Source: UBA11051 sp964390495
GTDB lineage: Bacteria > Armatimonadota > Zipacnadia > Zipacnadales > UBA11051
Direction: 5' to 3'
Assembly (NCBI GenBank): GCA_964390495.1
Contig: CAYMIN010000015.1
Location: 32,228-96,227, forward strand
Length of the DNA stretch: 64,000 nt
Under the pieces are notes generated by a model. The model was not told the DNA's origin, searched no databases, and worked only from the letters and a program-made list of their open reading frames with translations. The translations under genes and the position numbers were made by a program. Positions 34,611 to 43,029 of this stretch are shown here, piece after piece. How positions within the stretch are numbered: the first letter of the stretch is position 1; each line of letters opens with the position of its first letter.

Positions 34611-35648
34611 ATGGCCCGCAGAATCGACCCCCAGACCATCCGCGATATGCGACCGGACCGGCATGGTGCTCGCGGCGCCGGCTGGACCGTCCGCGATTCC
34701 AACGGCCATACGCAGGGCCTCTTCAGTCCCGCAGCGCTGCAGCGCCAGGTCATCGCGGGTCGCCTTCACCCCGATTGGCAGGCCTCTGACGGCTTTACCC
34801 CGCATACCGTGCGCGAGGTAATCTGGCAGGCGGTGCGGGAAGTGGGCGCTCAGCCACCAGCCTCCCAGCAGGACGATGCCAGCGTCTGGACGGTTCGCGA
34901 TCCCCATGGGCGAAGCTGGGGTCCCTACAGCCCGGGCTGGTTGCTGCGCTACCTGCTGGAGGGGCGCATACCCGCGGGCTGGCAGGCCTCCGACGGCGTC
35001 ACAAGCTGTACGGTCTGGGAGGCGCTGGCACAGCCGGAGCAGTCGCCCGAGCAGCGCGGCCTGCCCCACGATATGTCGTGCCCCAATTGCGGCGGCCTGA
35101 TCCGCGCCGGCAGTGTCAGATGCCCGTACTGCCGCACTGATGTCAGGTCCTTCTGGGAACCGGAAGCACGGGAGCCGCGCTCTGCCCCACAATTCGCCTT
35201 CGTGGCTTGCCCCGACGAAGGCTGCCAGGGAACGATACTGGTGCCGATCGAGGAGGCGACCCGCCAGGTGTCCTGTCTGGACTGCGGCAAGCGCTATGAC
35301 TGTCTAATCGGCAAAGTGCGCACCAGGGGCGGCTACGTCATCTGGGACAAGAAGTATAACGAAGACGGAAGCTACTCCAGCGCTCCCACCTCCACAAGGC
35401 ATTGGCAGATCACGTACCAGCAGATCAATACCGGCGACGGGGAGGCCCTGCTCGATTTCAAGGGCACGGTTGAGATTGTCGTCAGGCCGGGCGATATCTT
35501 CGTCTGTCTGCAGGAGCCGACCTCACACCGTCTCCGCAGCTTCTCCAATGTAAATCTGGCAAGGCATTGGGAACTCCCCGTCGGGGTTGGGTGCTTGCCC
35601 GCCGTGCTCGTCATCGGCCTGCTCATCGCTTTGCTGATGTTGCTTTGA
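34611..35648 (+). CDS. Tail-anchored protein with two GYF_2-like domains and zinc ribbons
   Basis: 345 residues from ATG 34611, behind AGGGAG. Two homologous repeats of about 50 residues (WTVRDSNGHTQGLFSPAAL and WTVRDPHGRSWGPYSPGWL, each closing with WQASDG) match GYF_2/DUF4339-type modules. Two zinc ribbons follow, CPNCGG...CPYC and CPDEGC...CLDCGKRYDC. A globular stretch and a C-terminal membrane segment (LPAVLVIGLLIALLML) end the protein. The sensor-type modules are therefore in the cytoplasm with a C-tail anchor. GYF modules bind proline-rich peptides in eukaryotes; bacterial GYF_2 function is not established. Confidence 0.65.
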   Translation: MARRIDPQTIRDMRPDRHGARGAGWTVRDSNGHTQGLFSPAALQRQVIAGRLHPDWQASDGFTPHTVREVIWQAVREVGAQPPASQQDDASVWTVRDPHGRSWGPYSPGWLLRYLLEGRIPAGWQASDGVTSCTVWEALAQPEQSPEQRGLPHDMSCPNCGGLIRAGSVRCPYCRTDVRSFWEPEAREPRSAPQFAFVACPDEGCQGTILVPIEEATRQVSCLDCGKRYDCLIGKVRTRGGYVIWDKKYNEDGSYSSAPTSTRHWQITYQQINTGDGEALLDFKGTVEIVVRPGDIFVCLQEPTSHRLRSFSNVNLARHWELPVGVGCLPAVLVIGLLIALLMLL

Positions 35649-35815
35649 GCGTGAGGCCAGAGGCCAGCGGTCACACTCGGCACCGGCCCATCTAGCTCGT
35701 CTTCACGGCCCTACCGGCACCATAGGCATACCGTTCAGCAGGAACCCACCGCAGCGATGCCGAACCTTACTAGAGCCGGCACCATCACACTGCCCTAGCG
35801 ATGTCGTGAGCCCGC

Positions 35816-36448
35816 ATGAGACGTCTCGGCTTCACGCTGATTGAGTTGTTGATCGTCATCGCGATCATAGCCATCCTCGCGGCTATTCTGTTTCCGGCCT
35901 TTGCGAGGGCCCGGGAGAAGGCGCGCCAGGTTAGCTGCGCGTCGAACCTGCGTCAATGGGGACTGGCGCTGGGGATGTACGTCCAGGACCACGATGAGTG
36001 TATCCCGCCGCATCACGACTGTGACGGCCCGGTCCCCCAGCCTTCCTACGACTGGCGCTGGGACACGATCCTGTATCGCCTGCGGCCCTATGTGCGCAAC
36101 TTACAGATCTACAAGTGCCCCTCCGACGCAACTGCCTACCACCAGCCGCCTACACCCAAAGATGATGGCCTGTGCTGGTGGAGCTACTGCTTCAACGTGG
36201 CGGTAGGGGAGATGGGCACCCCTGATGCCGATTTCGCGGACCCGGCCAATACCATCCTCTTCTTCGACGGCGAGGAAGCAGACATGGGCGTGGAAGACGA
36301 CGGCGACCGACCCTACCAGGACATCCACAACTGGCGGGCCTATCGGCGACACAATGAGGGCTTCAACGTGATGTTCTACGACGGTCATGTCAAGTGGTAC
36401 AAGCATAAGACCACGACGCCGAACCAGTACACTCTGGCGTATGACTAA
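35816..36448 (+). CDS. Prepilin-like protein with N-terminal methylation motif, lone copy
   Basis: 210 residues. The leader MRRLG is cut before FTLIELLIVIAIIAILAA, and Glu5 of the mature protein is present. The body has FPAFARAREKARQVSC, a Cys-rich middle (KCPSDATAYHQ) and the closing FYDGHVKWYK motif common to this family of DUF1559/H-X9-DG-type pseudopilins. It is assembled by a PilD-type peptidase and the PilB/PilC machinery. It differs from the four-gene cluster at 59019-62434 by its orientation and its distinct middle region. Confidence 0.9.
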   Translation: MRRLGFTLIELLIVIAIIAILAAILFPAFARAREKARQVSCASNLRQWGLALGMYVQDHDECIPPHHDCDGPVPQPSYDWRWDTILYRLRPYVRNLQIYKCPSDATAYHQPPTPKDDGLCWWSYCFNVAVGEMGTPDADFADPANTILFFDGEEADMGVEDDGDRPYQDIHNWRAYRRHNEGFNVMFYDGHVKWYKHKTTTPNQYTLAYD

Positions 36449-36458
36449 GCCCCCGAAC

Positions 36459-37217
36459 CTACTTCGCCCCAAGCAGTCGCAGCGCAGTCTCGCCCAAGAC
36501 CATTCTGCGGGTATCATCGTCCATCTCAAGCTGCTTAATCTTGTCCAGCCGGTAGTGAATCAGGCTGACGCCGCCGGCACCGTAGTCGCTGCCGTACATA
36601 ATCCGGTCGGCCGCAACGTTGTCCACGATGCTCTGCATAGCCAGCATCGAGGGCCCCGACATAGTCAGGTAAATATTGGGCAGCTCGCAGGCCAGGTCGC
36701 GGGCCTGCCGCCACTGGTCGTTGAGGCCGGCATGAGCCAGGACGACCTTGGCTTCGGGATAGCGCCGCGCCACCTCACCGCACCCGGCGGTCGCGGAATA
36801 GGGCGGACTGCCATCGTGGAGGTTGATCGGCATCCCCAGCTCGGCGCAGACCTCGAAAACCGGATTGCAGTAGTCATCCGAGCACGAGAACCCCTGCAGC
36901 CAGGGGTGGAGCTTGAGCGCCTTTATCCCCAGCACTTCATAGCACCGGCGAATTTCGTCAGCGGCGTCATCGTCGAGCGGATTGACCACACACCAGGGCC
37001 AGAAGCGACCTGCGAAGCCTCTGCTGGTCGCGGCGAAGAAGTCGTTGTATTCGGAGTGGGCAACGCAGTTGCAGCGCAGCGGCTCAATCAGCGACCCGGT
37101 AGCGCCGTCAACTCCGGCTTCCGCCATCAGTTCCAGTTCCTGCTCCATCACCCGCCGAGCTTCATCAACCCCCGCCTTTAGTGGTATGTCAAAGTGCATG
37201 TGAGCATCTATGACCAT
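36459..37217 (-). CDS. Amidohydrolase (TIM-barrel), copy 3
   Basis: 252 residues. The N-terminal metal motif is DAHMHFD, with INLHDGS, VLAHAG and MYGSDYGAGG following. The family is amidohydrolase_2. The ATG follows directly after the TGA of the upstream gene (TGAATG) and has AGGAGG before it, so it is co-expressed with copy 4. It is last in a seven-gene minus-strand operon carrying oxidoreductase, aminotransferase and deacetylase genes, suggesting that it hydrolyses a lactone or sugar derivative (inference). Confidence 0.85.
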   Translation of the reverse strand: MVIDAHMHFDIPLKAGVDEARRVMEQELELMAEAGVDGATGSLIEPLRCNCVAHSEYNDFFAATSRGFAGRFWPWCVVNPLDDDAADEIRRCYEVLGIKALKLHPWLQGFSCSDDYCNPVFEVCAELGMPINLHDGSPPYSATAGCGEVARRYPEAKVVLAHAGLNDQWRQARDLACELPNIYLTMSGPSMLAMQSIVDNVAADRIMYGSDYGAGGVSLIHYRLDKIKQLEMDDDTRRMVLGETALRLLGAK

Positions 37218-37952
37218 TCAGCCCACCTCCTCGCCGAGCAGGCGCAGAATCGTCTCTGCCAGCACGATCCGGCGCTGCTTTTCATCCGGTACCGCGTCCT
37301 GAAGCTTCTCCAGCTCGACCGGGTAGGTATTCTGCGGGAAATCGCTGCCGAAGCAGAGGCGCTCAGGCCCCATGGCCTCGCAGTAGCTCCCAATCGAGGT
37401 GGGGTTGTTGAGACTGGTGTCCAGATAGATATTGGCTATGCCGGTTATGCCGGGGATCATGTCATTCCAGAAATCGGTAGCTCCCGAGTGCCCCATGATG
37501 AAGTTGACCGAGGGGTAGCGTCGGGCCAGCATCGCCACCTGCAGGGGTTCGGCACAGACCATCGTCCCGCTGTGGACGAATACGGGCAGGCCGTGTTCGC
37601 CGGCGACCTCAATCAGGGGGTTGACAATATCGTCACTGATGGTGAAGCCCTGGAGCTTCGAGTGCAACTTCAGACCACGGGCCCCGGCCTCTATCGCCCG
37701 CTGCAACTCCGCGACCGCTGCCGCGCCGTACCACGGGTTGGCTGTGGCGAAGGGTATCAGCCGGTCCGGATGCTGGGCTGCCGCCGCCAGCACGTAGTCA
37801 TTGCCTTCCGCATTATCCACGGCCAGGTTGCGGTCAATGGGGCAGACCACCGCCCGCTCTATCCCCGAGGCATCCATGCCTGCCAGCAACTGCGCCGGCT
37901 GGCATGTCTGATAGACACCTTCGCCGATATGGGCATGGCAATCTACTATCAT
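37218..37952 (-). CDS. Amidohydrolase (TIM-barrel), copy 4
   Basis: 244 residues. It has DCHAHIGEG, LKLHSKLQGF, VFVHSGT, IMGHSGA and CFGSDFPQNT in the order expected for amidohydrolase_2 metal ligands. It pairs with copy 3 (junction of zero bases). The two share LKLHPWLQGF / LKLHSKLQGF and so are paralogues, but they are not close to copies 1 and 2 at the left end of the window. Confidence 0.85.
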   Translation of the reverse strand: MIVDCHAHIGEGVYQTCQPAQLLAGMDASGIERAVVCPIDRNLAVDNAEGNDYVLAAAAQHPDRLIPFATANPWYGAAAVAELQRAIEAGARGLKLHSKLQGFTISDDIVNPLIEVAGEHGLPVFVHSGTMVCAEPLQVAMLARRYPSVNFIMGHSGATDFWNDMIPGITGIANIYLDTSLNNPTSIGSYCEAMGPERLCFGSDFPQNTYPVELEKLQDAVPDEKQRRIVLAETILRLLGEEVG

Positions 37953-37998
37953 CGCATCACCTCATATTTGACACAGTCTGATACCGCAGCGGGCGGCG

Positions 37999-39285
37999 CT
38001 ACCATTCGGCGGCTATCGCGGAAAGCTTGTGCAGGGCGTGGTAGAAACCGTCAAAGGCCTGCACTAGCTGCCTGGCAACCTCGGTCTCCCGCCCCTCCTG
38101 GCAGTCGTTCACCAGGGCGCCGACTGTCAGACAGCATTCGGCTTCCTGGTCCGTTAGAGGGTCCGGGACCAGTTGCGGGATGATTTGGGCCGGGTCACTG
38201 ACTTTCTCGCCTCGCGTCAGCTCCCAGAAAGCGGTCAGCGGAGGGGTGAAAAACATGGTCCGAATTAGCTTGCACTCGTTGCGGATGAGCCACGCTGTCG
38301 CGAAACCGCAAGGGGCATTGGCGTAGAAGTACAAACGGCCCTTGGTCAGCCGCGCCCACTTGGAGTTGACGCAGACAGTCCGGGCCGGATCAACCGGCCT
38401 CTGCTTGAGCCTCTGTCGCCACTGCTGCGGTGAGGTGCTCGACGCCTCGGGCACAATGGTGAGCTTGTCGGCTAGATGGCCGCCTAGTAGCTCTATCGCT
38501 GCAAATAGCCGGGCCTCCAGTTGCGCCAGCGCCGGGTCCTGGTAGAGCTCAGGCACCTCGTAATGTCTGGCAACCAGGTCGAGAGCCTCTGCGAATACGT
38601 CGGTCTCCGGAAACATCTCACCGGCCAGGCGCAGGGCTGCCATTTTGCCGGCCAGCGTCTCCCGCTGCATGATGGAGATAGCGGATTGCACCGGCGGCGG
38701 GAAGTAGTGCATGATCCGGCTGTGGAGGGGATACTTGTTGTCATAGGGCCCTAGGTTGATGGCCGGATCGAGCGAGCGGTCGTAGGGAGTATAGTAGGTG
38801 AGGAACTTCTGAAGATGGTAAAGCTCGTCCGCCTCACTCCAAGGTCGCTGGGCGAATCCCTGCGTGGCTTGCTCCAGGCGTTCAGGGCGGGTAGTGTGGT
38901 AGAAGGTCCATTGGCTGTAGTCCGTGCAGTACCCGCGCGGGTCCGTCAGCTCGTCCCAGGTGAGGTTGATGCCCGGTAAGTGCTCGAGCTTGCGGGCCCA
39001 TTCGGGATGGGCCTCGCACAGTTCGAGATGCACCTGACCTACGACAGAGGCCATTCGGCACCAGTCGTCCGCGCTCATGCCATTGGCGCAGATGAAGCGA
39101 TAGTCGAAATCGCTCATGCCGGGGACGAGGTCCTCGAAGGTCCACTTGCCGCCAATCGCCTCGATCTGCGGCGCAGCCCGGCGGCACGCTTGGTAATAGG
39201 TCGCGATGAACTCCGCGAAATCGTTGGGCGGGGCCGGCTCGAAGATCATTTGATCCCGCGTTCTGAATACCAGATTAAGCGTCAA
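37999..39285 (-). CDS. Protein of unknown function within the sugar-gene operon
   Basis: 428 residues from TTG 39285, adjacent to the stop of the upstream oxidoreductase with GAGG before it; ATG 39249 (IFEPAPPNDF) is an alternative. No signal peptide and no membrane segment. It is rich in Trp, Tyr and Phe, with notable stretches WTFEDLVPGM, YSQWTFYHTTRPERL and FLTYYTPYDRSLDP, and looks like a helical globular cytoplasmic protein. I do not recognise the family. Its tight linkage to a Gfo/Idh oxidoreductase and two amidohydrolases points to a role in the same pathway. Confidence 0.7.
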   Translation of the reverse strand: MTLNLVFRTRDQMIFEPAPPNDFAEFIATYYQACRRAAPQIEAIGGKWTFEDLVPGMSDFDYRFICANGMSADDWCRMASVVGQVHLELCEAHPEWARKLEHLPGINLTWDELTDPRGYCTDYSQWTFYHTTRPERLEQATQGFAQRPWSEADELYHLQKFLTYYTPYDRSLDPAINLGPYDNKYPLHSRIMHYFPPPVQSAISIMQRETLAGKMAALRLAGEMFPETDVFAEALDLVARHYEVPELYQDPALAQLEARLFAAIELLGGHLADKLTIVPEASSTSPQQWRQRLKQRPVDPARTVCVNSKWARLTKGRLYFYANAPCGFATAWLIRNECKLIRTMFFTPPLTAFWELTRGEKVSDPAQIIPQLVPDPLTDQEAECCLTVGALVNDCQEGRETEVARQLVQAFDGFYHALHKLSAIAAEW

Positions 39286-40281
39286 TCAGTCCTCAATTTC
39301 GGACAGGGCGACTTCCCGGTTCTCGCGCGCCGACAGATAAATGGCGTCGAGCAGCAGATTAGTCTTGGCCGCTTCCTGAGCAGTCACCCTCGGGCAGCGC
39401 CCCTCCTCGACCGCACTGACGAAATCCGCGATTACCGGGTAGTGGATGTTTTCGTGGTTCGGCGACTCAAGGTCCTGAATGTCCCGACCCACCGTCTTCA
39501 GCACGCTTCCCCCATCATACGGATGCCATTTCACCTTCGCCTCGGTGCCGATAATCTCGAACTCGTGCGACCAGGTCTTCGAGTTCCAGTTGAAGCTGGC
39601 GACGACCTGCGGGCCGTCCTGGTACTCCATCACCATCACCGCCGAATCCTCCACCTCGAACGAATGGGTCTGGGTGGCGGTCTTGGCATACAGGCGTGCC
39701 GGCAGCCCGAAAAGCCCGATCATGACATCAAACATGTGGGAGCCCATGTCCGGTAGCACCCCGCCGCCGGACTTGGCGAAGGTCAGCCGCCAGGCTTTGG
39801 GATCATCCGCCGCCGGGCCGAACCATGTGAAGTAATGCAGCCGGATCAGCACAACCTGGCCGAACTCGCCGGCCTCCAGCATCCGCTCGGCCATCGCGTA
39901 GCGGGGATAGAACCTGCGATAGTACGATACTCCGCAGGTGCCCGTAGCGGCCTCGGCGGCTGCCACCAGCTCGCAGGCCTGAGCATAGGATATCCCAATC
40001 GGCTTTTCGACCAGCGCGTGCTTATCCGCCTGCAATGCCTGGACCGCCAGTGGGACGTGCAGAAACACCGGTGTGGCGACATACACCGCCTCCACGTCGG
40101 CATCCTGCAGCGCCTCACTGAGGTCGGTATAGAAACGCGCATCATACTGCCGGGCGGTATCCTCGGCGTGTTGCGGCACCACATCGCAGACCGCCACGAT
40201 GCGGCTGCGCGGCTCGGCGGCGATGGCGGGACCGACGCGCTTATGCACGATGTCACCTGCTCCGACTATCAACCAGTTCAT
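39286..40281 (-). CDS. Gfo/Idh/MocA-family oxidoreductase A
   Basis: 331 residues. The Rossmann start LIVGAGDIVHKRVGP binds NAD(P). The catalytic EKP motif is intact (HALVEKPIGISY). The C-terminal half has the open alpha/beta fold with a histidine in PDMGSHMFDV. Members oxidise or epimerise sugars, inositols or aminosugars. It ends where the unknown 428-residue gene begins and starts 19 bases after the DegT gene, so it belongs to the minus-strand operon. Confidence 0.9.
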   Translation of the reverse strand: MNWLIVGAGDIVHKRVGPAIAAEPRSRIVAVCDVVPQHAEDTARQYDARFYTDLSEALQDADVEAVYVATPVFLHVPLAVQALQADKHALVEKPIGISYAQACELVAAAEAATGTCGVSYYRRFYPRYAMAERMLEAGEFGQVVLIRLHYFTWFGPAADDPKAWRLTFAKSGGGVLPDMGSHMFDVMIGLFGLPARLYAKTATQTHSFEVEDSAVMVMEYQDGPQVVASFNWNSKTWSHEFEIIGTEAKVKWHPYDGGSVLKTVGRDIQDLESPNHENIHYPVIADFVSAVEEGRCPRVTAQEAAKTNLLLDAIYLSARENREVALSEIED

Positions 40282-40300
40282 CGCTGCATTGCTCCCTGTG

Positions 40301-41458
40301 TCAGCTTTCTTTCAAGGCGGCTATTGATTCTTTCACTGCCCAAGCGATGTAGTCGAGGTCCTCGAAGGGCGTATCCGGGAAGATCGGCAACTGGAATACC
40401 TGCCGGCAGGCCTTCTCGGCTATCGCGCAATCGCTGTTGTCGTAATCAATCTCGGCGAACGCCTCCCAGCTCCATGCCACGTGGTAACACTTGGAGCTGC
40501 CGACCTGATGGGCCTCCTGCATCTGCTTGCGCAATTCCGCTTCAGAGAAGCTGACCTGGTCGGTGTCGAGCCGCACGCTGTACATATGGCTGGCATGGCC
40601 CGGGCCGTGACCCACGGGTAGGATCAACTCCTCGACCTCCGCCAGTAGCTCGTTCATCCTCAGCATCCGCCGGCGGCGCTCGGCGACGACACGGTCGAGC
40701 TTGGCGAGCTGGGTCAGGCCGACGGCGTACTGGACCTTGGTCATGCGGTAGTTGAAGCCGATGGTCACCACCCGCACTTCGGGGCCGCCATAGACGTATC
40801 CGAAGGTCTTCTTCTGGCGGACTTTCTCGGCGAAATCGGCATCATCAGTGGTGACAGCGCCGCCTTCGCCCAGCAGTGTCATATTCTTGTTGCTCTGGAA
40901 GCTGTAGCAGGAGGCCTGGCCGCGGCCTCCGACCGGCCGGCCCTGGTAAAGCCCACCGGCCATGTGGGCCGCATCATAGATAATCGGGATACCGGTCTCT
41001 CGGCTGATTGCTTCGAAGGCGTCCAGATCACAGGGCAGGCCGGTGTAGTGAACCGGGATGATCGCGCGGGTGCGGTCGCTGAGCTTGGCCCTGACCTGCT
41101 CCGGGTCCAGGTTCATCGTCTGCTCATCTATGTCGGCGAAGACGACCTTGGCCCCGCGGGCGGCGGCACATGTCGCCGAGCAGACGAAGGTGAGCGGGCT
41201 GGTGATGACCTCATCGCCGGCCTGGATCCCCAGTACCATCATGCACACATCCAGGCCGGTCCCACAGCTATTGACCGCGATGGCGTATTCAGCGCCCTCG
41301 TGTTCGGCGAAGGCGCTCTGGAAATCGGTCTCTTCGGGCAGGGGGAAGAAGGTGCCTTGCGGCTCGGCGGCGTTGGCTATGACCCGCATGGCGGCGTCCA
41401 CATCGTCTTGCTCATACAGGCCGCCGAGAGCTTTGAAGGGGACGGGATGGATTTCCAC
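40301..41458 (-). CDS. DegT/DnrJ/EryC1/StrS-family PLP aminotransferase A
   Basis: 385 residues from GTG 41458, with AGGAG at 41470-41474; the frame runs further (to 41560) but that part lies upstream of any usable ribosome site. The PLP lysine is in FQSNKNMTLLGEGG, and IYDAAHMAGG holds the PLP-contacting Asp. These enzymes transfer an amino group to a keto sugar for aminosugar synthesis; close variants act as dehydratases. The Gfo/Idh gene next to it could supply the keto sugar. The multi-hairpin element at 41577-41776 lies in its leader. Confidence 0.9.
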   Translation of the reverse strand: MEIHPVPFKALGGLYEQDDVDAAMRVIANAAEPQGTFFPLPEETDFQSAFAEHEGAEYAIAVNSCGTGLDVCMMVLGIQAGDEVITSPLTFVCSATCAAARGAKVVFADIDEQTMNLDPEQVRAKLSDRTRAIIPVHYTGLPCDLDAFEAISRETGIPIIYDAAHMAGGLYQGRPVGGRGQASCYSFQSNKNMTLLGEGGAVTTDDADFAEKVRQKKTFGYVYGGPEVRVVTIGFNYRMTKVQYAVGLTQLAKLDRVVAERRRRMLRMNELLAEVEELILPVGHGPGHASHMYSVRLDTDQVSFSEAELRKQMQEAHQVGSSKCYHVAWSWEAFAEIDYDNSDCAIAEKACRQVFQLPIFPDTPFEDLDYIAWAVKESIAALKES

Positions 41459-41843
41459 GAGATGCGTCACTCCTCGCTGAGGGCGTGTTGTCGGTTCCTG
41501 TGGCGGTGCTCCGGCAAAGTCGGCCGGGCACTGTACTGTAATTGTGCAAGTATTGGGCAACTCAAGCTAGAGCGCCACGCTGTGCCGTCGTTAGCCGTAG
41601 TGGAAGGGCCTGTCGCAGTCGGCTTTGTCGTTGAAAGCCGACAAGGCTGGCCCAGCCGTTGTCGTTGGGCGTTTGCGTGTGGCGACCTCGCCAGGGCAGC
41701 GGTCTGCGTGGCCCGGCCTCCTTGCGGTCGTCGCCGACGACCGCAACTCGACACGGCCCTTCCAACAGGACCACAACGTGTGATGGGAGATCCCTGCAAC
41801 CCCCTAAACTCCTTTTCCGAAGAAATCTCCATAGCCATAAGCT
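41459..41843 (-). other. Leader region of the DegT gene
   Basis: 385 bases between the Gfo/Idh B stop and the DegT start on the same strand. It is dominated by the structured element at 41577-41776. Short open frames here are a product of the palindromes and have no ribosome sites. Confidence 0.5.
41577..41776 (-). repeat. Multi-hairpin palindromic element (candidate structured RNA or mobile repeat)
   Basis: An outer inverted repeat, GGAAGGGCCTGTCG (41602-41615) with CGACACGGCCCTTCC (41749-41763), is extended outwards by CACGCTGTG / CACAACGTG. It encloses several hairpins: GTCGGCTTT / AAAGCCGAC (41618-41642, loop 7), GGCTG / CAGCC (about 41645-41657), GGCGA / TCGCC, and TTGCGGTCGTC / GACGACCGCAA (41722-41746, loop 3). 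The overall shape is a multi-branch junction of about 200 bases. It lies inside a minus-strand operon between Gfo/Idh B and DegT A. It could be a regulatory leader or a composite REP/MITE-type element; no known RNA family is recognised. Confidence 0.65.
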
Positions 41844-43022
41844 CTACTCCGGCATCTGGCCGGCCTTGCGCTGCTGATTGGGCCGGAAGTCGGGGACCCG
41901 GATCTGCTCTCCGCTGTCGGCGGAGATATCGGCCAGGATGCCGGGGGCCTGGACCTCGGCGGCCCGGTAGATATTGTTGAACGGTTCGGTATCGTTGATG
42001 ATGCAGTTGACGAAATCCTCAATCGGGTAGTAATCGAGGCCGCCGTGTCCGCTGGCAACTGCCGCCGCCGGTGCCGGCTGAAACGCAGTGTTGGTCCAGG
42101 TAACCGGCGTGCGGGTTGACATATACCGGTCCGCCAGCCACCATGCGCCCGGAGCATTGGTGGCCGAGATGCCGCTGCGAGCTGTCTCGATGTCGCCGCC
42201 GGTGCCGACCAGATGGTACCAGTGATTCGGCTGAGCCGTCGGGAAGCTGAAGCCGCACACCAGCCGGATCACAATGTCCTTCTCCGTGTGCATCAGCGCC
42301 ACCTGAAGGTCCGAGCCGCTCAGGTAGTCATAGTAGTAGCTGTCGCTGCGCCGGGTGCCCATACAGAACACTCGCTCGACGCGGTCGTCCAGCACTCTCA
42401 GCAGCGGGCTGAGGTCGTGGGTGTGGTACTTGATAGGTGTGCCCAGGTTGCAGTAGCGGCTCTTGACCGAGGTGGGACAGGTCTTGGCCTCCGCGCTGCC
42501 CATGTAGCGGCCGGTTTTGCTGTCAATCCACATGACGTGATCGGGCATGCCGTGAAGGTACTGCCCCTCGGCCAGGAGCACCTTACCGAGCTCGCCCCGT
42601 TCCACCATGTCCCGCCAGGCGAAGACCCACGGTGACCATGCCACCTGCTCGGCAAGCTGGAACTTTAGCCCGGTCCGCTCCACCGTGACTACCAGCCGCC
42701 ACAGGTCGTCCATCTCGTAGCACAGCGGCACCTCGGAGATAGCGTGCTTGCCCGCCTCCAGGGCGCGGATGCTGAGAGCGGCAAGCGCTTCCGGCTCAGC
42801 TATCACCGCCACTGCGTCAATATCGGCGTCTGCCAGCATCTCGTCGTAGTCCTGGAAGCCGCGCACCTCGGAGTCGTCAGCGCGCGCCAGGCCCTGCTCG
42901 ACCAGCGGCCCAACCCGGTCGCATACGGCAGTCAGCCGGCAGTTAGGCACCAGCTTGATTGTGTTGATCCAGCCACGGCCACGCCCGCCCATGCCGATGA
43001 TACCAATCTTGACTTCTGTCAC
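41844..43022 (-). CDS. Gfo/Idh/MocA-family oxidoreductase B (EKP motif altered)
   Basis: 392 residues from GTG 43022 (AGAGG upstream, 7 bases after the deacetylase stop). Rossmann motif IGIIGMGGRGRGW. At the usual EKP position the sequence is AISEVPLCYE, so the lysine is replaced. The C-terminal half (HTHDLSPLLRVLDDRV, SDLQVALMHTEKD) keeps the family fold. Proteins of this shape include GH109-type NAD-dependent glycosidases, but the GGHGGxD-type motif is only partly seen (SGHGGLDYYPIEDFV). That segment resembles the GH109/oxidoreductase active-site region, so glycosidase activity is possible (inference). Confidence 0.85.
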   Translation of the reverse strand: MTEVKIGIIGMGGRGRGWINTIKLVPNCRLTAVCDRVGPLVEQGLARADDSEVRGFQDYDEMLADADIDAVAVIAEPEALAALSIRALEAGKHAISEVPLCYEMDDLWRLVVTVERTGLKFQLAEQVAWSPWVFAWRDMVERGELGKVLLAEGQYLHGMPDHVMWIDSKTGRYMGSAEAKTCPTSVKSRYCNLGTPIKYHTHDLSPLLRVLDDRVERVFCMGTRRSDSYYYDYLSGSDLQVALMHTEKDIVIRLVCGFSFPTAQPNHWYHLVGTGGDIETARSGISATNAPGAWWLADRYMSTRTPVTWTNTAFQPAPAAAVASGHGGLDYYPIEDFVNCIINDTEPFNNIYRAAEVQAPGILADISADSGEQIRVPDFRPNQQRKAGQMPE

Positions 43023-43029
43023 TAGCCTC

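Noticed and set aside
41562..41774. Minus-strand open frames of 60-70 residues inside the multi-hairpin element
   Set aside because: The sequence is dominated by inverted repeats, the frames lack ribosome sites, and their composition follows from the palindromes.
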